From: Amycolatopsis jejuensis
Lineage (GTDB): Bacteria > Actinomycetota > Actinomycetes > Mycobacteriales > Pseudonocardiaceae
Reading direction: 5' to 3'
Assembly: GCF_000717335.1 (NCBI RefSeq)
Contig: NZ_JNYZ01000043.1
Location: 17,147-81,146 of the forward strand
DNA length: 64,000 nucleotides
Shown here: positions 38,895 through 46,401 of the stretch, one piece after another
How positions within the stretch are numbered: position 1 is the stretch's first letter
Layout: each line of letters begins with the position of its first letter
Notes under the pieces: model-generated
What the model was told of the DNA's origin: nothing
The model's input: the letters and a program-made list of their open reading frames with translations, nothing else
Database searches by the model: none
Position numbers and translations under genes: made by a program

Positions 38895-40448
38895 ATGGCA
38901 TATCGGGAGGTTTCGGTGATCGAGATCAAAGAGGTGCTGCGGCTGTGGCTGGCGGGCCATTCGCTGCGTGAGGTGACCCGGCTTGCCGGGTTGGACCGGA
39001 AAACGGTCCGCAGGTACGTCCAGGCCGCGCAGGCGGCAGGCGTGGCCCGCGAGGGCGGCGACGGGCAGCTGACCGACGAGGTTCTCGGGGCGGTGGTGGC
39101 GGTGGTTCGCCCGGACCGGCCCCGCGGCAACGGCGCCTCGTGGGAGGCGATCGCCGTGCAACGTGAGCAGATCCAGACCTGGCTGAAGCATGATTTGACC
39201 CTGGCGAAGATCCACATGCTGCTCGGGCGCCGCGGTGTCGTGGTGCCCTACCGAACGCTGCACCGATTCGCGGTGGCGGAGCTGGGGTTCGGCCGCCGTC
39301 AGCCGACGGTGCCGGTGACCGATGGCAAGCCAGGCCAGGAAGTGCAGGTCGATTTCGGTCGGCTCGGCCTGGTCCCGGACCCGCCCACGGCGCGGCAACG
39401 GGTCGCTCAGGGGTTGATCTTCACCGCGGTCTACTCGCGGCACATGTTCGTCTATCCGACGCTGCGGCAGACGCTCGAGGATGTGGTGGCGGGGTTCGAG
39501 GCGGCGTGGGTGTTCTTCGGCGGCGTGTTCGCGGTTGTGGTGCCGGACAACATGAAAGCGATCGTGGATCAGGCCGACGCGGTCGATCCGCGGTTGAACG
39601 ACGCGTTCCGCGAGTACGCCCAGTCTCGCGGGTTCGCGGTCGATCCGGCGCGGGTCCGGCATCCGCGTGACAAGCCGCGCGTTGAACGGTGCGTGCAATA
39701 TGCACGGTCGAATTTCTTTGTGGGAGAGGACTTCCGCGACATCGACGACTGCCGTCAGCGTGCGGTCGTCTGGTGCGCCGAGGTCGCCGGGACCCGCATC
39801 CACGGCACCACGCAGCGACGGCCGGGTGAGGTTTTCGAGGCCGAGGAGTGCCCGGTGTTGCTTCCGCTGCCGACCGACGGGTTCGTGATTCCGTCCTACA
39901 CGCGGCCGAAAGTCGCCCCGGATCGGCATGTCGAGGTGGCCAGGTCTCTCTATAGCGTTCCGGGTGACCTTGTCGGGCAACGGATCCTGGCCCGCGCCGA
40001 CGGCACGACGGTCAAGCTCTACTGGCGCGGCCAGCTGATCAAAGTCCACTCGCATCAGCAACCGGGCCGGCGGCGCACCGATCCGGCGGACCTGCCCAGC
40101 GAGGTGACCGCCTACGCGATGCGCGATCTCGACGCGTTGAACCGCCGGGCTGCGGCGCACGGCGATCACATCGCCGCCTACGCCGCCGCGCTGCTGGAGC
40201 ATCCGTTGCCCTGGACCAAAATGCGGCAGGTCTATCGGCTGCTCGGTTTGGTCCGCCGACACGGCGCCGACGCGGTCGACGACGCCTGCGCCCGGGCGCT
40301 GGAGGCCGAGGCGGTCAACGTCGGCCTGATCGACCGCATGCTCACCCGCGGCCTCGACGGCCGACCCGTCACCGCGCCGGTTCCGCTCAGCACCGCCAGC
40401 CGTTTTGTCCGTGACAGCAAGGACTTCACCGTCAGGAGGCCTTCATGA
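38895..40448 (+). CDS. istA: IS21 family transposase IstA
   Basis: A 517-aa DDE transposase. N-terminal helix-turn-helix (LAGHSLREVTRLAGLDRKTVRRY) binds ends; RNase-H-fold catalytic residues are D in VQVDFGR (about 152), D in VVVPDNMKA (about 218) and E in PRVERCVQYAR (about 262). C-terminal DNA-binding region follows. The last bases overlap istB by ATGA. Full-length and apparently functional. Confidence 0.94.
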   Translation: MAYREVSVIEIKEVLRLWLAGHSLREVTRLAGLDRKTVRRYVQAAQAAGVAREGGDGQLTDEVLGAVVAVVRPDRPRGNGASWEAIAVQREQIQTWLKHDLTLAKIHMLLGRRGVVVPYRTLHRFAVAELGFGRRQPTVPVTDGKPGQEVQVDFGRLGLVPDPPTARQRVAQGLIFTAVYSRHMFVYPTLRQTLEDVVAGFEAAWVFFGGVFAVVVPDNMKAIVDQADAVDPRLNDAFREYAQSRGFAVDPARVRHPRDKPRVERCVQYARSNFFVGEDFRDIDDCRQRAVVWCAEVAGTRIHGTTQRRPGEVFEAEECPVLLPLPTDGFVIPSYTRPKVAPDRHVEVARSLYSVPGDLVGQRILARADGTTVKLYWRGQLIKVHSHQQPGRRRTDPADLPSEVTAYAMRDLDALNRRAAAHGDHIAAYAAALLEHPLPWTKMRQVYRLLGLVRRHGADAVDDACARALEAEAVNVGLIDRMLTRGLDGRPVTAPVPLSTASRFVRDSKDFTVRRPS

Positions 40449-41272
40449 GCCCCGCCAGCCGCGCCACCACGGCCCGGAACACGACCACCAAGCCCATCGA
40501 GGTCACCGCGGAACTCAAGGCGCTGCTGCGGCGCCTGAAGCTCGGCAGGCTGCTCGACACCCTGCCCGAACGCCTCGCCCTCGCCCGCGGCGAACACCTT
40601 CCGCATCATGACTTCCTGGAGATGCTGCTCGCCGACGAGGTCACCCGCCGCGACCGTCAATCAGCGCAGGTGCGCGCGAAGATCGCGCACCTGGAACCCG
40701 GGATGCACCTGGATGCCTGGGACGAGTCGACCAAGGTCGCCTACGACCGGCAGCTCTGGGCCGAGCTGACCTCGCTGCGGTTCCTCGCCGACTCCTACAA
40801 CGTCCTCATCATGGGACCGGTCGGAGTCGGAAAAACCTTCCTGGCCAACGCTTTGGGCCACGCCGCGGTCCGGCGCAAGTACTCCGTCCACACCGAACGC
40901 GCGGACAAGGTGTTCAAGCGGCTCAAGGCCGCACGACTGGACCACACCTACGACGAGGAAATCCGGAAACTGCACCGCGTCGAACTGCTCATCCTCGACG
41001 ACCTCGCCCTCCACCCGCTCGACGCGGTGCAGACCAACGACTTCTACCAGCTGATCGTCGAACGTCACCGGGAAGCCTCCACCATCGTCACCTCCAACCG
41101 GGAACCGCCGGAGATCCTGGCCATGATGGCCGACCCGCTTCTCGCCCAATCCGCGATCGACCGGTTCCAGTCCGCCGCCTTCGAACTCGTCATCGAGGGC
41201 GAGAGCTACCGACAGCGCCAGAAGCCCACCATCGCCGCTCTCGCCGACCGCGACCGCGACACCCGCAGTTGA
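40445..41272 (+). CDS. istB: IS21 transposition helper ATPase IstB
   Basis: A 275-aa DnaA-like AAA+ ATPase that selects target DNA and stimulates IstA. Walker A MGPVGVGKTFLANAL (about 123) and Walker B LLILDDLAL (about 185) are present. It overlaps istA by four bases. Confidence 0.95.
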   Translation: MSPASRATTARNTTTKPIEVTAELKALLRRLKLGRLLDTLPERLALARGEHLPHHDFLEMLLADEVTRRDRQSAQVRAKIAHLEPGMHLDAWDESTKVAYDRQLWAELTSLRFLADSYNVLIMGPVGVGKTFLANALGHAAVRRKYSVHTERADKVFKRLKAARLDHTYDEEIRKLHRVELLILDDLALHPLDAVQTNDFYQLIVERHREASTIVTSNREPPEILAMMADPLLAQSAIDRFQSAAFELVIEGESYRQRQKPTIAALADRDRDTRS

Positions 41273-41350
41273 CCATTTCCACCGACTGGACCACCATCAA
41301 CACACGGCCCGCGACCGCCGGCCCGAGATGGTCCCTAGCTCGTGGCAAAC

Positions 41351-41378
41351 GGTGGTCCCATGCTCATGGCAGGCGACA
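41351..41378. repeat. right terminal inverted repeat of the IS21 element
   Basis: 28 bp that, reverse complemented, match the left end at all but four positions. It is immediately followed by the target duplicate GTCAGG. Confidence 0.9.
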
Positions 41379-41455
41379 GTCAGGACATTGCGGCGGCGTG
41401 CGGGCAGCTTGCTGCTGAGGGTTGAGTTTTCCTTTTCAGAGTTGGAGTAGTCGTC

Positions 41456-41719
41456 TTGTTGTGTGCGCCGAGCCTGCTCGATCCGGCGGCGGAGGAACTG
41501 AAACTGGCCGACGTGAACAGCGCAGCAGAGGCAGCCCGAACGGCACGAACGTTGCTGGGCGAACGCTTCGACGCGATGAGCTTCATGTACGTCCTGATGC
41601 GGGCATTCGAGGTGGACTACCACGCTGCTCGGGCGGCCTCTCGGTGGCACGGGTGTGGGCAGGGTGCGTTGTCGGACACGGATCTCGAGGTCGTGCTTTC
41701 TCCGTGGCTCGGTCGCTGA
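41456..41719 (+). CDS. small conserved protein downstream of rlmN (copy 2)
   Basis: An 87-aa paralogue of the gene at 35757: LLDPAAEELKLADV, ARTLLGERFDAMSFMYVLMR, AFEVDYHAARAASRWHG and LSDTDLEVVLSPWLGR. Its start is TTG 41456 or 41459. It follows the interrupted second rlmN fragment, mirroring copy 1. Sequence conservation between copies, mostly at protein level, suggests both have been under selection. Function unknown. Confidence 0.68.
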   Translation: MLCAPSLLDPAAEELKLADVNSAAEAARTARTLLGERFDAMSFMYVLMRAFEVDYHAARAASRWHGCGQGALSDTDLEVVLSPWLGR

Positions 41720-41840
41720 TTCGGAACCGCGTCTACCGCCTCTGGACCAGATCGACGGTTGTCGCTCGACGCAGGTCTGGGGCGTCACGAACGGTGCTTG
41801 GGCGGCACTGCCAGCTGCAGTGAACGGCTTCTGCCCTCGC

Positions 41841-42773
41841 CTACTGCCAACTGCGCTGCGCCGGGTGCCACTGACCTGCTGGCGGGGCTGTCTGCAGCAG
41901 GGGCGTGACGAACGCGTCCGCCAAGTCCATGACGCCGGTGAGCGAGCGGAACTCGGTCGAAAGCTCGCGGACGCCCGCAGCGGCTGCCCGGTAACCGGCG
42001 TCCCACGTTTTGTTCGGCACGGTAAAGGCGGCAGGCAACGTCAATGTCGTACCTCGTGCGATCCGGCGCTCGGCTTCCTTGTGCAGGACTGTGTGTACGG
42101 CGCGGCCCTCCAGCGTCTCTTTGAGCATGATCAGTACGAGGTCGACGAGGTCTTTGTACCGGCTGGAGTTGATAGTTGCAGCCGGTCCGTGCATTTCGTA
42201 CATCGCGCAGATTTTCTCGGCGACGTGGTCCTCGAGTGGGTACATGCGTATTTCGGGCCACGTCTTACAGTCTGTGGCAAAGGTCGGCACCAAGGGCGCG
42301 GTGACGATCTTGCCGTGAGGAAGGTGGCTGGACGCGACCACGTCAACACTTACCCTGGTCAACTCGGCGTGGGCGGCCATCACTCGGAATTTGATCTTCT
42401 GAGTACGGCGCTCCATGTTGGCGACAGCGGACGACTCGTAGTGCTCGAAAGAGAGATGGTCGTCGAGCTGAACCTCCGCCGCTCGCTTCAGGGCTTTCAC
42501 CGCGGCGTCGACCGTGTCTTCGGCGGAAAGCAGGTCGACATCGGTCGAGTACCGCGCAGCCGGCCAGCGCACGAGCAGAGCCTGACCGCCCTTGAGGACC
42601 CAGCCTTGCGGGTCATGATGGAAAACCCGGGCCATCAGGCGGCGATGGAAGTACAGGTCAAGTAGTTCTCTCGGCGAGCTGCCGGTGCTTCGGGCAGCGT
42701 TTTTCGCCCTATCGCTTAGCGAAGCGCGTAAGGCCCTGGATGTCATCGGTCGCGGCGGATCAAGAGGGGGCAT
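41841..42773 (-). CDS. AbiEii-type nucleotidyltransferase toxin
   Basis: A 310-aa protein of the AbiEii/AbiGii nucleotidyltransferase family. WVLKGGQALLVRW and STDVDLLSAEDTV form the nucleotidyltransferase signature (GG...DxD) at about residues 60-80; VAEKICAMYE and SSRYKDLVDLVLI are further family motifs. Such toxins block tRNA function by adding nucleotides. Its putative antitoxin AbiEi is immediately upstream on the same strand. The start at 42773 is uncertain; 42746 is an alternative. Confidence 0.88.
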   Translation of the reverse strand: MPPLDPPRPMTSRALRASLSDRAKNAARSTGSSPRELLDLYFHRRLMARVFHHDPQGWVLKGGQALLVRWPAARYSTDVDLLSAEDTVDAAVKALKRAAEVQLDDHLSFEHYESSAVANMERRTQKIKFRVMAAHAELTRVSVDVVASSHLPHGKIVTAPLVPTFATDCKTWPEIRMYPLEDHVAEKICAMYEMHGPAATINSSRYKDLVDLVLIMLKETLEGRAVHTVLHKEAERRIARGTTLTLPAAFTVPNKTWDAGYRAAAAGVRELSTEFRSLTGVMDLADAFVTPLLQTAPPAGQWHPAQRSWQ

Positions 42774-42811
42774 GATGGTTAGTGGTCGCTCGGCTCATTT
42801 TCGTGACGCGG

Positions 42812-43990
42812 TTAGTCAAGTTCTTTGCGGTCAGCCTTGTCCTGAGTCTGCGTGGTGGAAGACTGCTGGTCGCTAAGAGTGGTCAGCCTAGCCTGGACCC
42901 GGGCCAAGGCCGCGGCGGCGTCGCGTCCCAACGCTCCGTCCAGGACGTCCTCGCGCGAGCGAGGCGACAACCCGGTGAGCGCCTGCGCGCTCAGGGTGTT
43001 GCCCGTGGTCAATGCGGCGATCCGCGCGACGACGTCGCTGTGGCCGATGAGGTCGCTGAGGGGCGCTGTCGGAGACAGAGCCAACGTCGAGGCAGCTGCG
43101 TCCGTCGCCAGCTTGGCGACGGCGCTGGCGAGACCAGCCGCTGGCTCGGACATCAGTGCCGACGTGAGATCGGTCCTATGCAGTGCTCCGATGCCGGATG
43201 CTGCGGGGAGCAGGTCACGGAGGAGACGGCTGGCGGCTTCCGGGGGAAGGTCCAAGATCGGCGCGCCGCTCGCCGCAAGTTCCATCCGTGTGGTGAGTGG
43301 TTGGTGGCCGAGGCGCGCGGGGCGAATTGCGAGCTCGGCGGTGGTCAGACCGATCTGCTCGAGAAGGTGTTCCAGCAGCGCATCCCCGGACGTGGGCCGG
43401 ACTCGGTAGCGGCGGGCGTAGGGGGTGATGCGGTCGGCGAGCTCGTCGAGGCGCAGCTTCCCGGCCACCACGGCCTCGCGGATAACGGTGGCAACGTGAC
43501 TGCCATCGAGGTGTTGTTCGAGCAGGTCGCACACGGTCCTCAGCATCGTCGTGACGGGCAGTCCGTCGATCAGAGTCACATCCTCGTCTGCCAGATCTCC
43601 GGGGCGTAGCCACACGTCGGGGTCGCGGCTGCTCCGCCGGCGCGGCGTTGTCAGTGTGATTCGGTCGTTGACCAGCTCCCCGACCTGGTGCAGCCTCGTT
43701 GCCGTCGCATGCGAGACCACGCCTCCGTCGGTTTCCAGGGGCTGTCGTTCCCAGCTGGGAGTTTCCGGTCGAAGCGTGAGCCAAACGGCTTGCTCTTCCT
43801 GGGCGTCGGTGATGCCAGCTGCCGTCGAGGCGTACACGCCACGGCGGACCAGATCCAGGAAACCAGCTCCCTTTAGCCGGTGCAGGGTCACAGCGTCCAC
43901 GCCCACGCTCTTGGCCTGTTTCGCTGTGACCATGCCCCACTGATCGGCTGTCCAGGTGCCGAGCTGCGCAAGGGCGCGCTGAGTCTCCAT
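42812..43990 (-). CDS. AbiEi-type antitoxin/regulator
   Basis: A 392-aa protein with an N-terminal winged helix (MVTAKQAKSVGVDAVTLHRL, LVRRGVYA) of the AbiEi antitoxin type and a long C-terminal part lacking known motifs. AbiEi normally represses its own promoter by binding inverted repeats; no direct toxin contact is required (type IV). The gene is longer than most AbiEi (~200-300 aa). The toxin gene follows 39 bases downstream. Confidence 0.85.
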   Translation of the reverse strand: METQRALAQLGTWTADQWGMVTAKQAKSVGVDAVTLHRLKGAGFLDLVRRGVYASTAAGITDAQEEQAVWLTLRPETPSWERQPLETDGGVVSHATATRLHQVGELVNDRITLTTPRRRSSRDPDVWLRPGDLADEDVTLIDGLPVTTMLRTVCDLLEQHLDGSHVATVIREAVVAGKLRLDELADRITPYARRYRVRPTSGDALLEHLLEQIGLTTAELAIRPARLGHQPLTTRMELAASGAPILDLPPEAASRLLRDLLPAASGIGALHRTDLTSALMSEPAAGLASAVAKLATDAAASTLALSPTAPLSDLIGHSDVVARIAALTTGNTLSAQALTGLSPRSREDVLDGALGRDAAAALARVQARLTTLSDQQSSTTQTQDKADRKELD

Positions 43991-44011
43991 ACCTCGAATC
44001 CTACACGCTTA

Positions 44012-44113
44012 TACAGCGTTTGTTTCAACCTGTGACGCAAAGGTTTCGTCTAGAGTGTAATTAACGCTGCTCTTGATGTAATATATGAAGTCAACGAACG
44101 TAGGAAACGCTGT
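44012..44113. promoter_or_regulatory. spaced inverted repeats upstream of abiEi
   Basis: TACAGCGTTT (44012-44021) and AAACGCTGT (44105-44113) face each other over about 83 AT-rich bases. The proximal repeat overlaps the likely -10 (TATAAG on the minus strand). This fits AbiEi-type negative autoregulation. Confidence 0.45.
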
Positions 44114-44353
44114 CTGTATGACATGAGCTGGCTCGCGGTACTCCACGTCGACGATTCGCAGGCTCGTCGAGATGCTGATCATTGCTGGGCGGCCCGGCAA
44201 CGGCTGCTCGAACCTCCCGAGCGCTCGGCTGCAGCGTGGTTTGTGATCAGGTGATCATCGACCAGGTGGATCACTCTGGCATCAATGCTGGAAGGCGAAC
44301 CGGGCCGACTTGCGTGCCTACCGGGCGGCCGCTGAAGGAGAGGGCGAAGTGTC
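44114..44353. other. gap between abiE region and the small gene at 44354
   Basis: No gene supported. The AT-rich part (44040-44140) stands out from the GC-rich genome, suggesting foreign origin of the abiE unit. Confidence 0.4.
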
Positions 44354-44602
44354 ATGACCGAGCCGATGAGTCGCGAACAGGTGCTGGCGGGAATCCAGTC
44401 AGAGATCGCCGAGAAGGAGGCTGCGGCGCAGCGGGAAACTGATGCTGAGAAGCGTCAGCGCATGCTGAGGCACGGGCGTTCTCGTGAAGTCTACGCAGAC
44501 GAGGAAGCTGTCGCGATTGTTGCTGACATCGCCGAGAATGAAGCAAACCGTGTTGTCGCTTCAGGTATCGTCGCCAGGGCTCACCGGGGAAGCATACGCT
44601 AG
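44354..44602 (+). CDS. small charged hypothetical protein
   Basis: An 82-aa helical, Glu/Arg/Ala-rich protein (EQVLAGIQSEIAEKEAAAQRE, ENEANRVVASGIVARAHRG). GGAGAGGG precedes ATG 44354. No domain recognised. It overlaps the convergent methyltransferase stop by four bases. Could be an antitoxin-like or DNA-binding peptide; no direct support. Confidence 0.6.
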   Translation: MTEPMSREQVLAGIQSEIAEKEAAAQRETDAEKRQRMLRHGRSREVYADEEAVAIVADIAENEANRVVASGIVARAHRGSIR

Positions 44603-45408
44603 AACCGGAAACGTACGATCCGGGTCGACCTCTTCATGCCCGGCAAAAGGTTCAGCAACCGATACGCCCGCCGGACATTCGCCGGTGCCTTGGCCATCAG
44701 TTCCGGGGAGTCGTTCATCGGTGCTTCGTCGACGTATTCCAGGCGTGGGTGCCAGTCGGCCAGTGCGGATGGGTCGTCGAAGCCGCAGTGGAACTGCGTG
44801 CCGTACTTGCGCAACGTCGGGTCCCATTTCGACGTTCGCCAGGCCCATACCGACACCGTGTCGAGCTGGATCTGGCCGCCTGGGAAAGTGTCGACCACGG
44901 TGGTCAGCAGGCGTCGTGCGGCGGGCTCCGGTAGGTATGGCACCAGGCCCTCCGCGATCAGCAGCGTCGGTCGGTTGCGCGGGATTTGGTCCAGCCACGT
45001 CAGGTTCGTGACGTTCGATGCGATCAGCGTGTAGTGCTCACGTGGGGGCAGGAACTGGCGCCGCAGTTCGATCACGCTCGGGTAGTCCACGTCGAACCAG
45101 TCGACCGTTGCCGGTGGGTCGAGGCGGTACATCCTTGCGTCCAGGCCGCAGCCCAGGTGGAGCACCACAGCGTCCGGGTGTGCGGACAGGAAGCGGCGAG
45201 CCCACTCGTCGTGTGCTTTTGCCCGCACCACGGCCGCCAGGCCCAGCTGGCTGGTGCCGAATCTGCGGTGGTCGTAGCCGGGGTCGAGACGGCGCATCGT
45301 CTCTTCCGCGTAGCGGTCGCCGAGAATCGGTTCTGGCAGGCGGTTGTCCAGCGCTTTTGCCTTGAGCACCGGGCTGAGCGTCTTCTGCACACCGACGAGT
45401 TCCTTCAC
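44599..45408 (-). CDS. LCM-family class I SAM methyltransferase
   Basis: A 269-aa protein of the leucine-carboxyl-methyltransferase-like family. SAM motif VVLHLGCGLDARMYRLD (about residues 81-97), DWFDVDYPSVIELR and LLIAEGLVPYLPE are typical; relatives methylate polyketides or small carboxylates. Its promoter region is shared with the divergent TA pair. Substrate unknown. Confidence 0.87.
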   Translation of the reverse strand: MKELVGVQKTLSPVLKAKALDNRLPEPILGDRYAEETMRRLDPGYDHRRFGTSQLGLAAVVRAKAHDEWARRFLSAHPDAVVLHLGCGLDARMYRLDPPATVDWFDVDYPSVIELRRQFLPPREHYTLIASNVTNLTWLDQIPRNRPTLLIAEGLVPYLPEPAARRLLTTVVDTFPGGQIQLDTVSVWAWRTSKWDPTLRKYGTQFHCGFDDPSALADWHPRLEYVDEAPMNDSPELMAKAPANVRRAYRLLNLLPGMKRSTRIVRFRF

Positions 45409-45433
45409 CCTCGAACACTACTGCACTCCCTCT

Positions 45434-45469
45434 ACGTACTTGACGTACTTCACGTACGTGAGGGATACT
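45434..45469 (+). promoter_or_regulatory. sigma-70 promoter with 9-bp iterons for the TA pair
   Basis: ACGTAC recurs at 45434, 45443 and 45452, a 9-bp period, and the last copy sits in the palindrome TCACGTACGTGA (45450-45461). TTGACG (45440-45445) and GATACT (45464-45469) with an 18-base spacer form a promoter. The iterons overlap the -35 and the spacer, so they are a good operator candidate for antitoxin autorepression. Confidence 0.65.
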
Positions 45470-45531
45470 GGGTGTCGATCGTTGGTGCGGCACCCGCCGC
45501 CGTCCGGTCATGAGTCTTGGAGGGACTGAAC

Positions 45532-45951
45532 GTGAATGCCTCGGTCCATTTCGACACCTACAGCGATGCCCGCAACAACCTGAAGCAGCTGTTCGACGCG
45601 GCCGGGCAGGGGCGCGTCGCGACCATGCGGCGCGACGATTCCACCGCCGTCGTGGTGGACGCCGGGAGGATGCGGCATTTCCTCGCGTCAGTGGTTCCGT
45701 CGCGGGCGGAGGTCGTCGCGGAGGACGGCGGATGGTCGGTGTTCATTCCCGGGATTCCGGTTGCCGCGGATGCGGTGTCGTTCGATGACGCGATCGAGGA
45801 CATGGTCGATGCGCTGCGTGAGTACTCCGCCGACTGGCAGGACCGGCTGCGGGACGCGCCGAACCACCGGGACAACTGGGGGTTGGTCCAGTTGATCGAA
45901 CTGAGCGACGACGACGAGCTGCGAGCATGGCTGGTGAGTTCCACGCAATGA
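45532..45951 (+). CDS. antitoxin-like protein (prevent-host-death/HicB type)
   Basis: A 139-aa protein. The N-terminus (VHFDTYSDARNNLKQLFDAAGQG) resembles Phd/YefM-type antitoxins that bind DNA as dimers, and the C-terminal half (GWSVFIPGIPVAADAVSFDDAIEDMVDALREY) resembles HicB-like fold. GTG 45532 has GGAGGG with seven-base spacing. It is coupled (ATGA) to the downstream HicA-like toxin, and upstream iterons support autoregulation. Confidence 0.78.
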   Translation: MNASVHFDTYSDARNNLKQLFDAAGQGRVATMRRDDSTAVVVDAGRMRHFLASVVPSRAEVVAEDGGWSVFIPGIPVAADAVSFDDAIEDMVDALREYSADWQDRLRDAPNHRDNWGLVQLIELSDDDELRAWLVSSTQ

Positions 45952-46361
45952 ACCGGCCTGCGCCCACGCGCGAGGATCTCGACACCTTCTGCCGCCGGGA
46001 AGGCTGGCAGGAGGTCCGGAATGCGCGAGGGGAGCACCTCACGTACGAGTTGCACTTGCCCGATGGACGGATCCTGCGTACCCGGGTTTCGCGCCCTCCG
46101 GACAAGGCGACGTACGGCCCGAAAATGTGGGCACACGTTCTGCGGGACCAATTGTGCATCAGCGAGGCCGAATTCTGGGCGTGCGTGAAGGACGGGGTCG
46201 TTCCGGGCAGAACCGCCCCGCGGGTGGTGGCTGAGGCGGTGCCCGCGCAGGTGGTGCACCTGCTGATCCACCAGGTTCGCCTGCGGGAGGACGAGGTCGC
46301 CGCCATGACCCGGGACGAGGCGATCGCGCGCGTCAACCGGTTCTGGACCGAGGGCGGGTGA
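45948..46361 (+). CDS. HicA-like toxin (translational repressor)
   Basis: A 137-aa protein. The first half (TREDLDTFCRREGWQEVRN) matches the double-stranded RNA-binding fold of HicA toxins, and GEHLTYELHLPDGR supplies the conserved His after a Gly. The C-terminal extension of about 60 residues is unusual for HicA (usually 55-70 aa). ATG 45948 overlaps the antitoxin stop. Toxin role is inferred from pairing and fold. Confidence 0.75.
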   Translation: MNRPAPTREDLDTFCRREGWQEVRNARGEHLTYELHLPDGRILRTRVSRPPDKATYGPKMWAHVLRDQLCISEAEFWACVKDGVVPGRTAPRVVAEAVPAQVVHLLIHQVRLREDEVAAMTRDEAIARVNRFWTEGG

Positions 46362-46401
46362 CCGGCCCGGCGATGCGGTGACATCGCCGGGACCGGAGGG
46401 A

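Larger units (their letters stand above)
38743..41378 (+). mobile_element. complete IS21-family insertion sequence
   Basis: A 2636-bp element with istA and istB. Terminal inverted repeats of 28 bp start TGTCG (left 38743-38770; right 41351-41378), and 6-bp target duplications GTCAGG flank it at 38737-38742 and 41379-41384. Extra subterminal copies of an ATGGGACCACC motif lie inside the left end (about 38790 and 38820), as expected for IS21 transposase sites. It sits within the second rlmN fragment. Confidence 0.92.
38216..41425 (+). pseudogene. second, 5'-truncated rlmN copy split by an IS21-family element
   Basis: Coding similarity to rlmN starts at [11 protein letters not shown] (the equivalent of residues ~180 of the intact gene) and continues through [19 protein letters not shown] to CTVRDTRGQ, where the insertion element begins. 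The last codons ([13 protein letters not shown]) resume after the element at 41379-41425. The N-terminal half, with the Fe-S cysteines, is missing, so it cannot be active. Its 3' third is almost identical to the intact copy, while its first part is more diverged. Confidence 0.9.

Noticed and set aside
44009..44200. 63-codon AT-rich frame upstream of abiEi
   Set aside because: No ribosome site and it covers the candidate AbiEi operator; could be a small gene but support is too weak.
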